Source: Enoplolaimus lenunculus (taxonomy: Eukaryota > Nematoda > Enoplea > Enoplida > Thoracostomopsidae). From it: DNA of 64,000 nt. The position numbers were made by a program, and so were the translations under genes. Positions 12,001-22,740 of the stretch are shown here, piece after piece. Within the stretch, counting starts at the first letter, position 1. The number at the start of each line of letters is the position of its first letter. The notes under the pieces were generated by a model. That model did not search any database. It had not been told where the DNA came from and worked only from the letters and a program-made list of their open reading frames with translations. Where the stretch lies: positions 62,001 to 126,000 of the forward strand of contig JASANG010000708.1 of assembly GCA_030248215.1 (NCBI GenBank), given 5' to 3'.

Positions 12001-14740
12001 TATATATTTTTAAAACGCTATCTTTACGTTTATGCCGGATAGTGGAGCCGAATTGTGATTTGTAACCGGATAGTAAAGTTGAACCGGATTTCCAGTCTTG
12101 CCCAGCGCCAGCGTTGTTCATTTTGGCGTTTTAGACCCTGTACGTCGGACTATCGCTTCGGTTACAGGGCCTAGTGTCAATGCAGCTAATTCCACCGTAG
12201 CACTAGGCGATCGCGTTCGAAGTTTTGGCTCACGGCTAGGCTCAGCAGTGTCTCGCCAGTTGTCCCCGCTAGGCTCGGAAGACGGAAGCAATACCCAGAT
12301 GCCGAATGAAAATAGCCGATTGCTCATATACAGGCAACATAACCGTAGTAATGGACCTCGAGTTGCAGAGCATCGAAGTAAGTCTATTTATACGACTCGC
12401 TGGTCCCGGTGATAGTCTATATTGGTGGTGTTGGATTCAGTTTTGGTTTGAAGTTAGTTTGAAGCAAGCAGTCCGTACGAAGGTCAGGTTTCGAACGCAT
12501 GAATTGAATTGTTTGTCGTAAAAGGAACCAGCGTTAGAAATAATAATTGCATATTGCTATCAATCATGAATTACATACATATGCACGCACGATTACTGAC
12601 AACAGAAGCTGAACTAAAACGTTGTTTAAAGCAATAATTATCGAATTGATATTTCATTTGCGATGTAGGCGATATATAGCTTCTCTGGATCGGTTTTATT
12701 AGACTTAAGATCTATTCACAGCAGGGTGCAACCGGATACCAAAAACTGCCGGAGCCGGATAATCTAGTATCCGGCCAGAGCCGGAGCCAGATAATGAATT
12801 AAAAATTCTACGTTTTTGTTGCGTTGCCTTCAGTTTCAATATTCACTTGGCTCATGTTCCCTTTAAGGAAATCCAGTTTTCTGTAGGTCAACGCTGACTA
12901 AGATCAGGGAAGGAGTCAGGGTCTTTCAGTCTCAGCAAGTCTCGGTTTCCTGAGTTTCATTGATTTAGAACCAACTCTAGAAATAATTTCTTTTGAAAAT
13001 TTTGTTTTTCGGTAATGACCAAAAGTTGACCGAGACTGCGGCTTTTAATTTCCGGTCTCCGTCCATCCCTGGCTCGGAAACAAGCTATTATCTTTGCTTA
13101 CTCATTTATAGACCCATTTTACGCTGAATTGCGGCTAGCCTTAGGAATAATAGAAATGTGTCGCTGCTTTTTCAGCTTTATTGTTACCCATCACGTTCAA
13201 AAATCTACATTACATGTGTGGCAGAAAAGATATGTAAAAATAAACCAGTAAGTCCGATGGTACCTGTCATAAATACGAATGATGGTATAAATTTTTTGAA
13301 GTTTTTCTAAAAATAATATCCGGCAAGTTAAAATGCCGGAGCCGGATGTCGATTTTTTGCCGGACCGGGATATCCGGTTGCACCCTGATTCACTGGTAGC
13401 AAAAACTTGCACGTTTGAATAGAGCTTCAACGTTGCTAGCTAAATGTTTGTTTTGCTTGATTAATTTTTGTATGGGTATATTTTGTTTATTTCGCATGCC
13501 ACTGGCAAGATTTTTTAGCAGTTGTCTTTTCCAAATGACACTTTTCAGCTTGGCTTTCGTTCCACTTTTTGTTTACTTGAAATTATAAATACAAAAATAT
13601 TTGGAACTAATAACTATTACGTTTCGATGACTTATCAAGTTCGGTAATTCGTTGTTATCTTGCTGGATGTCAAATGTTTCAAGTTAATGGAAATAGTTTG
13701 TTCTTTTCGTTCCAGAGTTTTTTGTTTATTTAAACACTTAATAATCCGTGATACATGACTAAGCTTATGCTTTAGACTAATTTTTGCTTCGACCAAGGCA
13801 TAACTATGGACGTATCCTTGCGCTGCGTTTTAGGCTTAGGCTTCGGAATATTACGCCCCTCCGAGTAACAGTGGCCCGCATAATTGTACGTGGCAGGCAA
13901 AAAAAGCAACATTCATCTGAGAAGACGGGCTTTTTGAATGGGTTTTGTTAGCTAATGTAATTGTTGCTAACTGGTCATGTGGGATTTTGGTGTTTAGGCT
14001 TAGAATGTTGAAGCTTATGCAAAAAGTAACAGTGTTAACTGTTAATAATATCAATTGTATGTTACTGAAAGTTTATCAGTTGGATTATTGTCTGCCGTTA
14101 GGTAACTTTTGCGCTAATTTCTATTTTCAGCTCGCGTATTAGTAACTGGGGATGTAAAATTCTGCTGTATTAAAGTGTTGCCAAGCATCTTGAATGTGTT
14201 TTTGGTTGTGTTAAGAAGTCAACAATTTAATCTGTTGACGACAGTTAGTAATAATCTCAAAAACAAGGTAAAATATCTTCGCTTAATAATTGACATTCGG
14301 TACCTGTAGTCCAATTTGCCGGGTGTTTATTGCGGAAAGAAAAGTATAACTTAACTAGCGTGGAAACATGCAGGAATGGTGCCCAAGATACGCATATTTG
14401 GCGTTCCAGTTTTACCTTTAATAATATAAATATGTATATTTTTTCAGATTCGAACCTCATCGATGATGAGCAAGATTTGGTGGCAGCCGATTCAGATGAA
14501 GATTTGCCTTGCGGTGAATCTGTGTGTTCAGAAGCGTCATCGACTGCCAGAAGTTCCAATGCTACCACAACGGGTAGGCAACGGGTCGATCCTAAAGTCC
14601 AACGGGCCCGGCCGACGTCCGCAAAATCGGCGAGAATTCGCATTAATTCTGATCCACATCAAGTGCCGTATGAAGTGTGCCAAACGCCTGACGAGCCATG
14701 GTTGACCGCGCAGATGCATACAGGGACTACTTTGGGATGA
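6054..14740 (+). CDS. OSTM1: OSTM1-like lysosomal membrane protein, nine exons
   Basis: Exons: 6054-6224, 8008-8142, 8353-8482, 8909-9027, 9337-9468, 9868-9942, 10348-10450, 12096-12377 and 14448-14740. All introns are GT-AG and every phase closes, giving about 479 residues. Residues 1-24 form a signal peptide starting MYIVYKLIILSTTLIF. A luminal domain follows with paired cysteines (CSIANAFNGTCFNC, CTQCKAEIDAIN, YCIDVKLM) and many N-x-S/T sites (NGTC, NLTI, NVSH, NASW, NCSD). One membrane span lies at about 257-275 (LLLCGFFFVVTVIFYVGSY), then basic VQSERKEGRKFRK. This order matches OSTM1, the glycosylated partner of the lysosomal chloride/proton exchanger ClC-7; the identification rests on architecture and remembered motifs. 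The cytosolic tail of about 190 residues, serine- and acid-rich, is far longer than the vertebrate tail. The start was chosen for the signal peptide; an acceptor-like CAG at 6,031-6,033 suggests an upstream non-coding exon. Confidence 0.85.
6411..6450. repeat. Simple repeat, TATATG/TA
   Basis: A short run of alternating TATATG and TATA units in intron 1 of the OSTM1-like gene. Confidence 0.8.
6792..7559. mobile_element. Inverted-repeat element with internal GCCGGGGG repeats, in OSTM1 intron 1
   Basis: The ends are CTGGCTTCTCCACAG on the left and CTGTGGAGAAGCCAG on the right, set between TA-rich simple sequence, which fits TA-targeted insertion. Just inside each end are GC-rich G-tracts. Near the right end a unit containing TTTTCGCCGGGGGAAGATG followed by AAAATTTCGAAAAGTGCTG is repeated in tandem. 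The open frames across 7,254-7,581 come from this repeat. No transposase is present. Confidence 0.65.
7593..7989. mobile_element. hAT-type MITE, 397 bp, in OSTM1 intron 1
   Basis: The element starts CAGGGTGCAACCGGAATTCC and ends ATTCCGGTTGCACCCTG, with CCGGTTCCGG repeats inside both ends. The middle is AT-rich and non-coding. It is nearly identical to the copy at 33,837-34,221, including a shared block starting AATATAAGCCATTGATGG. It sits in a TA run; the flanking 8-mers are ATATATAT and ATGTAAAT, so the target duplication is not clear here. Confidence 0.8.
12722..13387. mobile_element. hAT-type MITE, 666 bp, in OSTM1 intron 8
   Basis: The ends are CAGGGTGCAACCGGATACC and GGATATCCGGTTGCACCCTG. 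Flanking 8-mers ATTCACAG and ATTCACTG agree at 7 of 8 bases, a good hAT-type target duplication. The middle holds another inverted-repeat element (12,905-13,071). Confidence 0.8.
12905..13071. mobile_element. Nested short element of the GAGACCGAG family
   Basis: It starts CAGGGAAGGAGTCAGGG and ends GTCCATCCCTG, with AAGTCTCGG, TTGACCGAGAC and CCGGTCTCC inside. The terminal CAGGG/CCCTG and the inner motifs match the sequence duplicated at 975-1,430. It is inserted inside the 666-bp MITE, so it is the younger of the two. I saw no clear target duplication. Confidence 0.55.
13760..13870. mobile_element. Partial TTAGGC-family element
   Basis: It contains GACTAAGCTTATGCTTTAGA, TTTTAGGCTTAGGCTTCGGA and ATTACGCCCCT, the core motifs of the better preserved copies at 18,005 and 54,746. 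It lies in the last intron of the OSTM1-like gene. Confidence 0.5.
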
Positions 14741-15960
14741 GAAAGGTCTTAATCGGGCCCGTATTCTTGAATGTGTGTGCCATTTATCACCAGTTAGTTA
14801 TAAGTTTTCAAGAACTGTGACATCTACAGATGTAAAACTCGACTTACACGTGTGACCAAATAATTGCTAGAAGTGTGCCAAATTTTGAAGTTATCCATTT
14901 GGTGGGTGAAAATTAACACAACCTATCGCCAACTGGTAAATGGTACTACATACATTAAGAATTGGTCACAAAGTAGAAATGTATAAAACCGTTGCCGGTC
15001 TTATTCGCCTGCTGACGGGGCTGGGGTGGTTGGCCGAATACTGGTTTGGTGCTTTTGTGCAGAGTCCTTTGCAAACTTGTTTGATACGTCTAAAATGACA
15101 CGTCCGGCACATTGTGCACACGAAATGTGTGGTTTGTACAATTTGGTAATGGCTCTTCGATGTATATAAAGCTGTATATAAAGCCTGAACGGGTTGTACT
15201 CGTCTATAATTGTTTTATATAAATATGTGTTTGTTTTTTATGACAAGGTTGTTCGTTTTCTGCAGGTCTGCCATTCATTTTTTGTTAAAACTTAGCTAAG
15301 TATAACGGTGTAAAATGTATATCTTAGTGTTCACAATATTCAATAACCACCTGTAATTTTTGGTTGTGTCAAAAACCTGTATTTTGCTTGCGGATTGCAA
15401 TTTCAGAGCTCAATCCAAAATATATTGTGGATTGACCGGATATTTATTTCACGGGATACCGGAATCGGAGCCGGATAGTAAATTTTTACCAGAATCGGCT
15501 GTTAACCAGATGTAGGATCTAAATTTGTGTACCGTTAGAAGTATTAGAGTTGCAAAAATATGTATTTCGAATTTATTGGCTTAGATATTCATTTTACGTC
15601 TCTTTTCACTGCTGACTTGCCTGGAAACGCAGTTGTTGCAAAACATCAAGCATTTTTCTATTTAAAAAAAACAGCTACATATTATATTCGAGACCACAAC
15701 ACAACAGGAAAATCATTCGCTTAATGACTCAATACCATTTGTCAATGAACACTCTCTATCTGACTCCTATTTTGCTGAGTTACGACATTAAACGGTCACT
15801 CAAAACAATCTCTTATATGGGGGAAAGGGACCGAAGCAAATCTCTTGCATATTCGGGTTTCTCTTATATCTGGGTCTCTTATATTCGAATTACCTGCTTG
15901 TGTTCGTTTCCGAGTCTTGGCAACAATTTAAATTTCGCTTAAAACTAGAGTTGCAACATT
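14741..15960. other. OSTM1 3' flank, no further gene seen
   Basis: AT-rich sequence after the OSTM1-like stop codon. A CCGGA-rich patch at 15,430-15,500 (GATTGACCGGATATTT, GGAATCGGAGCCGGATAG) is an old remnant of a hAT-type MITE. No convincing poly(A) site or coding frame could be picked out. Confidence 0.4.
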
Positions 15961-15969
15961 TAAAAATAA

Positions 15970-16105
15970 ATGCCCGGATCCGGATTTTTGTAAAAGAAGA
16001 GCCCGGACCCGGATTTTCTGAAAGAAAAACCCGGACTCGGAATTTTTAAATATGCAAACCCGGACCCGTATTTATGTTCCGGGAAAACCCGGGGCCCGGA
16101 ATTTT
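15970..16105. repeat. Short tandem array, CCCGGAYCCGGA units
   Basis: About four degenerate units of roughly 32 bp, each with CCCGGACCCGGATTTT or a variant followed by an A-rich stretch with AAGAAGAG or GAAAGAAAAA. It looks like the subterminal array of an inverted-repeat element whose other end is lost. Confidence 0.55.
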
Positions 16106-17480
16106 TATTACTTAAACTCTGAACATGATCCTAATTTTTTAAAAATCGGAAAGAATTTCTGTCTTCATGTATATATATTCTAGCAACTCAGTGTGCTAAA
16201 TATTAATGGGCAGTATGCAATGCGAAGCGACAAATGATCCCGACCGATTCAATAACTCCTAATTAAGCATTTGTCATCGTAACCCAAGTATATATGAGTA
16301 GCTTACTAACTACTCAAAGGTGAAGCGTGTTGACCAACTTTTTACGTCTGCAGTTTGCTTATACGACATGCGATAGATCTCTTAAGAGACTTGTTGGTAG
16401 CGTTTTGTTTCTAATGTATTTCATACAGTAAGCGTTGGTTGTGCAACTAATTATTTAATTTAGGTATATACGATACAGTTACTATTCAGAATGCAGACGC
16501 GGGGTATTAAAATCACTAAGCTAATTTTAATCCGAGCATTTTGTCCGGGTATTTTTGCAAAGTTTCCAATCGGTTGAAGATCAAATTCGAGGTATTACCA
16601 AATATTAGTGATTTTGTACGCAAAATGACCCTATTTTTACGTTCCTCTGTTCTGGTTACTTAAATTATTAAACTACTTAATTTCCTTCTTATACCGATGT
16701 TTATTTAGCATATATGCATTATCGACCTAAAGTATCAATATTGTAAAAATGTTTTCAAGTATATATACCAGTGTGCAATCGAAAGTGAAAATACCGGCGC
16801 CGGATGTGAATAGAAATTATGTTAAAGTATAATATCTAATTTGCTAATTTATGCAAAGAAAGCCTTGTCAAAAGTTTTGGGTTTAGGTTTTATTTCTGAA
16901 GAAAAGAGTATAATTTATAGCTTAAGTAATTAAACTTGAATATCAGTTTAAGTAAAACTTAAATGATTGGACGAAGTAGCTAAATTAGAATTTTGTATAT
17001 TACACGAGATGCGTATCTGAGAGTTCATTAAGTTTAGCTTAAACTGAATATATATGGGTAAGATTTTAAATGAGTTTAAGCGTAAACCTACCTGTTAGTT
17101 TACTTAATCTATAGAAAGTTCGTACAATACTGCTGGATTAGCTTGAACTTAAATCAAGTTAGTTTAAGCTTTTAGATAGTATATATAGTTAACTGCTCAA
17201 GCTTGTAACAAACTTTACGTGCAAGCGCATCGCTCGATACAATTCCTGAAAATTGCAAGAAGCAGTGGCAAAAATTTTACATTAGCCGGAGCCCCTGTTG
17301 TACGTTGGTGTATACAGTTACGTAGAATGCAACTCGGATCTTCGCATTGTTCATATGGAATATCATATATTAACAGGATTAAAGCTGGAACGTTTCACAT
17401 ACGTATTCTGGGTGCCCTACCAGCATTACCATGTTATGAACGTATAGTTCATCTGTAAGAACGAAATTTGCGCTTACCGT
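16106..17480. other. AT-rich stretch with scattered AGTTTAAGC inverted motifs
   Basis: Between about 16,900 and 17,180, AGTTTAAG, TTAAACTT and AGCTTAAACT recur in both orientations, suggesting a decayed palindromic element. There is no coding frame with splice support. The open frame at 17,219-17,458 has no recognisable content. Confidence 0.4.
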
Positions 17481-17486
17481 TAGGTT

Positions 17487-17794
17487 ACCCTTCGTTACTG
17501 ATATATATCCTGTATTACAACTGTCCGTTGAATTAAACGTTTATTTGTTTTGCATCAATAGCTTGAGCGATAATGCAATGTTATCCTTAGGAATATACTT
17601 TCAAAACTTAAGCACGTTTCTAAGTTTCGAACTCAACTTTATTTGAGCCTGAGTCATTTATGCACTGCGATTAATAGATATCATTAAAATTTATTTTATG
17701 GATTGTAATTAAGCTTTATGGACTATATCCGCGTACGGACTCTATTTATCGGGACTTAAAATGGAGAATCCCCTCTTATTCGGGTCACTACCGT
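17487..17794. mobile_element. Truncated copy of the TA-flanked MITE family
   Basis: The right end is CCCCTCTTATTCGGGTCACT. Internal blocks TTCGTTACTGATATATATCC and TCCGTTGAATTAAACG are the same as in the full copy at 51,144-51,592. The left end is missing or too diverged to place. Confidence 0.6.
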
Positions 17795-18004
17795 ATGTGT
17801 TGCAAGTTCTACCAGAATTCCTGCTACGGCTTGAAGTCCTGCAAACATTCAATTCCCGTTCCAGTTCCGGTAAAACTTTAGCTAATGTTGGAACCCTGAC
17901 AATTGTGTATCCACTCACATCTGGGAACTTCGTTTCCTATGCAAGAGCTTTCTTCACAATTTCCGCCAATAGTGTAGTAATTCTATTTTCAGATGTTTAA
18001 ACTT

Positions 18005-18242
18005 TGGCCCATGTAAAGAACATGGGCGGAACGTTTTTCTGTGGAACTAGAATAGAGTAAGCTTTAGACTAATTTTTTGCTTGGCTAAGGTTTTAGGCTT
18101 AGGCATAAACTCATTAGTACGCTTAGGTTTAGGCTAAGGAATATTGTTAAAATACTGTTCCGCCCCTGTTCTTTACATTTACGCTTAGGCTTAGGAATAT
18201 GCTTATGATACTGTTCCGCCCCTGTTCTTTAGGCATTGGCCT
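18005..18242. mobile_element. TTAGGC-family MITE, with an added partial right end
   Basis: It starts near GGCCCATGTAAAGAACATGG and ends CTGTTCCGCCCCTGTTCTTT. The middle carries TTTTAGGCTTAGGC, CGCTTAGGTTTAGGC and GTAAGCTTTAGACTAATTTT. A second partial right end (18,180-18,242) follows directly, so two copies are joined or duplicated. Confidence 0.65.
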
Positions 18243-18337
18243 AAACTTTAAACCCAGTAACTGAAACTTTTCATTAAGTCTTGCTAGCCTCTTCTAGGTG
18301 CTTTAGTTGCGTTTTAGGTGACTCTGTTTTTCCAATG

Positions 18338-18505
18338 TTACTTTAAGGGGCGTAGCAGTAGATTAAGCGTATTCCCGTGTTTGCCTAGCCTTGCAAAAAT
18401 GTTTTCCTAAGCCTAAGCCTGTCAAAAAATGTAATCTAGAATCTAAATCTACTCCGTTATGGACCCACCAGAAACCTGGACGCCCCTAAAATAACATGGG
18501 CCCTC
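18338..18505. mobile_element. TTAGGC-family MITE
   Basis: The left end CCAATGTTACTTTAAGGGGC is mirrored by the right end CGCCCCTAAAATAACATGGG. Inside are CCTAAGCCTAAGCC and AGATTAAGCGTATTCC. It is closely related to the copies at 41,063 and 52,222. Confidence 0.7.
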
Positions 18506-18981
18506 TGTTTTATACCGAGAAATAACAAAACGCTGCTGTAAGTATTTAAGATATGGGCCTTCGATTTAATGAGCATTGTGAATAGTTCGTGATTTCGGAT
18601 GCGCAATGAAACCACCGACTCCGCGTTTAGGTCCGTATTCTATAATGACGCTTATACCGCTCTGATTCAGTAAATGCAGTCGTTTCCTCTTTTATTCCCC
18701 CAACACCGTGATAAAGCTATACACCGAAAAGCACAAATGCGACTAGTAGTGATGGGCATCGGATATTTTTTCATATCCAGCAAGCGGATATCCGAAATGA
18801 AATTTTCTATTTCGGATATCCGAAACTCGATTTTGTGTTTTTTGAGTTTCCGAACCTCAATTTTTGTTTCTTAAGCACTTGTTTTAACTTGTTGCTCTAA
18901 AGAAAGTATACCCTGACCCTGAAGCAAATTGATATGAGCATAAAAGATACAATTCTAAAAACGGTATTTATTATGCCAGTA

Positions 18982-19266
18982 CTGCAGTCACCTGAATAAG
19001 AGGGGGTACCCATTTTGAGTCCCAATCCATAAGAGTCTGTGTCCCTAATAATAGTCCGTAAGCGCATAAAGTCCCTAAACCCTAATTAGAGTCCATAAAT
19101 GTCAATTATTTTTAATTGTAGCGCATAAATGCCTCCAGAACCAAATAAAGGTGAGTTCAAAACTTTGAAGCGTACTTAAGTTTTCAAAGCGCGTTCCTAA
19201 TAATAACCTTGCATTAGGAGAGGTCAAATAAATATCAGCCCCCCCTTCTTATTTGGGTCACTACAG
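18982..19266. mobile_element. Nested TA-flanked MITE, 285 bp
   Basis: The ends are CTGCAGTCACCTGAATAAGA and TCTTATTTGGGTCACTACAG, with TA directly outside both, as expected for Tc1/mariner-like insertion. Inside are TTTTGAGTCCCAATC and AGTCCGTA blocks shared with the copies at 48, 51, 58 and 61 kb. Confidence 0.75.
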
Positions 19267-19825
19267 TATTGTTATAATTTGGCAAGGATAGCGCCAAAGA
19301 GACCTATGGAGGCATGTCCAACCCCCTTTGAAACCAGTTTTATTAAATGTCCGAGCATCAAAAAAAGCACAACACGAAACTGATTGAGACGAAATAGCAA
19401 CGGATTGCATCCAAATATAATATATGATACATGATTAACATGCTGAACAAATAGCTAATTTCCCGCAAACGAGTATATAGCGATGTGATCATTAAACTTC
19501 AAAGTTTACGCATTCTTTGCGAGTTTTAATCAAGCATTTGAGATCGTTTCACTGGCAGACTGGGAAACGGGGCAATTAGAGACTGGTAGTCTCAGGCGTA
19601 TGTTTTGACTTACGCGTAGACTTAGTAGGCACGGCCGTATAATTAAAATTATGCAAACAATTAACACAATTATTGAAAAACTCGAATATTGCTCCAATAA
19701 ACTACAATTAACTAAAATGACTAAATTCGCCGTACCTCTAATGAAATTGGCCAAATTTTAACCCACCAAGGCGTATCCAATCAACAATAGATACTTGGAT
19801 ACAGATTTTTTTCGCCAGCTCCAGG

Positions 19826-20348
19826 CAGGGTTGTGTTTCCGGAAAAAAATTACCTGAAAAAAATGAATTTTTTTTCGGAAAAAATGGAAAAATTCATTCT
19901 TTGTCTGACTGATGGGTTAGCCCTCCTTTAGCCGTAAGCAAGCTTTCAATGTTGAGCACCCTAACTTTGGCCGTCCCACTGTCGACGAAACCTGGTGGGT
20001 GAACCTAACAAGTTGAATGTAGTTTTACATCGAATCTCGTGGCAAAGTTTCAATTCTGAAATTTATTTATATATTCATATGCTGCAATTTTCGCGTTTTT
20101 CGGACATATAATGTATACTGGTGAACATAATAATATACACATGGTCACTGTTAATGTGTTGCATGAAAATTAGTTGGATGTCACCTAAAAACGTTATTTT
20201 ATACCATATTTACTTACAAATTATATTTAAGAATCGTTTAATATTTTTCCATTTTTTTCCATTTTTTTCCACCCCCCCCTCAGAAAAAAATGGAAAAAAT
20301 GGAAAAAACCATTTTTTCTGGTAATTTTTTTTCCGGCCAACAACCCTG
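19826..20348. mobile_element. Nested hAT-type MITE with GGAAAAAAT arrays
   Basis: It starts CAGGGTTGTGTTTCCGG and ends TTCCGGCCAACAACCCTG. Runs of GGAAAAAATGGAAAAA and their complement TTTTTTCCATTTTTTTCC lie inside the ends. The flanking 8-mers GCTCCAGG and ACTCCGGC share 5 of 8 bases, so the target duplication has decayed. Confidence 0.7.
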
Positions 20349-20559
20349 ACTCCGGCTACTTTGGTGGTTAAACCATGCAAATTATTCCAAAAATCTTTTA
20401 GACAAAAGCATTTCGGATATCTGGCGGATATCCGGATACATCCGGATATCCGGATATACGTTTATTTCGAAACATATCCGGATATTTTTCATATCCGGAT
20501 ATCTGGATATCCGGTGCCCATCTATAACGACTAGACAGGTATAATAGGTACTTAGATTG

Positions 20560-22660
20560 CCGACCTTATTCACCCTAATTGTGCCGAAATTTTCTTTGTT
20601 TCCGGTGCTTTCCGCACGTCAACTACGATATACTTAACCCTGTTGTTCCACTAAGTCACAAGCTCACACAGTACAAAACCAAATGCAAACTTCAACGTGA
20701 CAACCCAAGTTCTCCGTAAAAACCCCAGATAACCGTACACGACCCCAAGAATCCCCAAGAAAACAAACTAAACTAGCTCCGCTAGAATCGCCTAACACCA
20801 GAAAACTCCGAATAAAATCCCCAGAACTCCGTTAACACATTCCCCAATATCCCCGGTTTTCCCCTGGTACTGCCCATAGGCTCACCGCTATGCGCTTCCT
20901 GATTGATTCTCTTATGCCGGTTTTCACCGTAGACTCACATTCGAGCTACCGTGACACTGTTCCAATTAACTCCTTATCCGCCCAAGTCACCCGTACGCGT
21001 ATGCAAGTTAACTCCGTAAAATTCTAACTTAATCACCCAAACTCGTTAAGTCCAGATTCGCATTGCAGAAAACCGCACAAAAGAAAACCGCATATTCCAA
21101 GTTGAAAAGATCATTCGACAAAAATATATATTTAGTGGCCACGCAGGGACCTTGAGTACTGATACCTTGTGGACGCAGCCGCCATGCGTAGATTATCAAT
21201 TTTCACGCCGTTTAACAACGCCTGAGCCTAACTTAAGTCCTAAGAGAGACTATGCGGAGCCGGGGATTCCCTTCAACAACATATACACAAAACAACAACA
21301 ATAAAACAATTTTTTATTTTCTTTTTATTTTTATAAAATAGCCATACGACATCGACCCAAGACTGTCCGTCGTTGCGTCCAGCATCATAACCCCTCGCAT
21401 ATCCAACAGCGTACCAACATCAGACCGTACCCTGCACCATAATAATGTCCATTGCGCACCAAGCGTACCAGTAACCCCAGCACCCCGAACGTCTATCCTT
21501 AACCCGATTCTTCTCCAATCGAAGCGTCCCTGATCCTGAACCATTAACATCCCCCACCAGCCATAAAGTCCTTTAAAAATGTCGCCTTTGTATCGTCGGC
21601 GCCTGCCCGTAATACGCGTCCACGTCTTCCTGCGTCACGAATTGTCTTACTTGCGGTTGTGTCGCCGGTTGCTGCTGCTGCCGATCCGCACGTCGAATCT
21701 CGTTGATCCGCTGCCGCACCGTTTCCACTTGAGGCCGGTAATAATGGTGGTGGTACCGGTGGTGGTACCGCCAACCGCTGAAACTGCTCCCAGAATTCCT
21801 CCCGCGACCTTCCTTCCTGCTCCTGTATTCTCGGAGATCGCCGGGAAGGCATCAACGTTTCCCGAGCACCCACACTTGACTGTGGTGTCTCCGTACCTGA
21901 TTCCCACGCTGACGCTTTACTTTTTCCCTTTCCTTTTCGCTTCCCGGTCGCTTCCTTCCATTCCGCTGACCCCTTTTTATGCGGAACTACCTTTATGTAC
22001 CGACTCAATCTCCTCTTCACTGATTTGCTCCGTCACCAATTGACTTTCCGCACTCTCCCGCGCCAGCTGAGTCACGTCCCGCGCCCCTTTCGTCCCTGTT
22101 TCCATCCGCGCTACTCTCACCACAGGCTCTTTGTTTATTTCGGGCTGAGCCTGCAGTGATACCACCTCTTCTGCCCCAGCACGAGCTTGAGCTTCAGCCT
22201 GCGTCGGCTCACCACTCGTACCCGGCTGCGGCTGTCCTTGCTCCGGTACCTCCATCGGTTCCGCACTCGACGCTGCCCGTCGCTCATCCAGCAAGCAGCC
22301 TCGACACATTTCTAACGCCTTTTCATTCGTCTCCGCGATCCTAGTTAACTCATCCGTTTCCTTTTTCGCAAAATTCTCTACCATTTCGATCATGGGTCGC
22401 CGAGTTTATTCTGTCAGCGTCATTTCCGGCAGCTCTGCCTCTTTCCTCTCCGGCGGATACGCGTAGGTCCTGCTAAAATACTGAAACAGCCTTGCCGCCG
22501 CTTTCACTGTATCCGTGGAGAACTGCCTCTCCGTCTCCCTCGCTACCTTCGCTTGCAACCCGCGCAACCGCTCCTTTCTATCCGCTCGTTCCTTCGGATT
22601 TGTTGCGCGCATTGCCCATAACTTGTCCTTCTCGAAATTCCGCCTCAGCTTGATATCTTT
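20560..22660 (-). other. GC-rich minus-strand block, probable old mobile or virus-like remnant
   Basis: Base composition jumps well above the neighbours. From about 22,612 to 21,314 the minus strand is almost continuously open, with successive frames that touch or overlap. The peptides are rich in Glu, Ala, Arg, Gln and Pro, with charged helical stretches (KERADRKERLRGLQAK, AKKETDELTRIAETNEKALE) followed by a low-complexity proline/alanine part. I recognise no enzyme motif. The look is that of a gag-like or ORF1-like structural region from a retroelement or virus-like element, broken in a few places. The part from 20,560 to 21,300 is C-rich on the + strand and non-coding. The family cannot be named from sequence alone. 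Confidence 0.4.
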
Positions 22661-22740
22661 CGATTAAATAGCCGGAATTAAAATATATAGCTGTTTTTGT
22701 CATCTTGTTCAGCAGACTCGTTGTCTAACATGAACAAAAC

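Larger units (their letters stand above)
18747..20526. mobile_element. 1.78-kb hAT-type element with two nested MITEs
   Basis: The left end TAGTGATGGGCATCGGATAT is mirrored by the right end ATATCCGGTGCCCATCTATA, with long CATATCCGGATAT-rich subterminal repeats. The flanks GCGACTAG (18,739-18,746) and ACGACTAG (20,527-20,534) agree at 7 of 8 bases, a target duplication of hAT length. No transposase frame is found. A TA-flanked MITE (18,982-19,266) and a second hAT-type MITE (19,826-20,348) are inserted inside. Confidence 0.8.
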
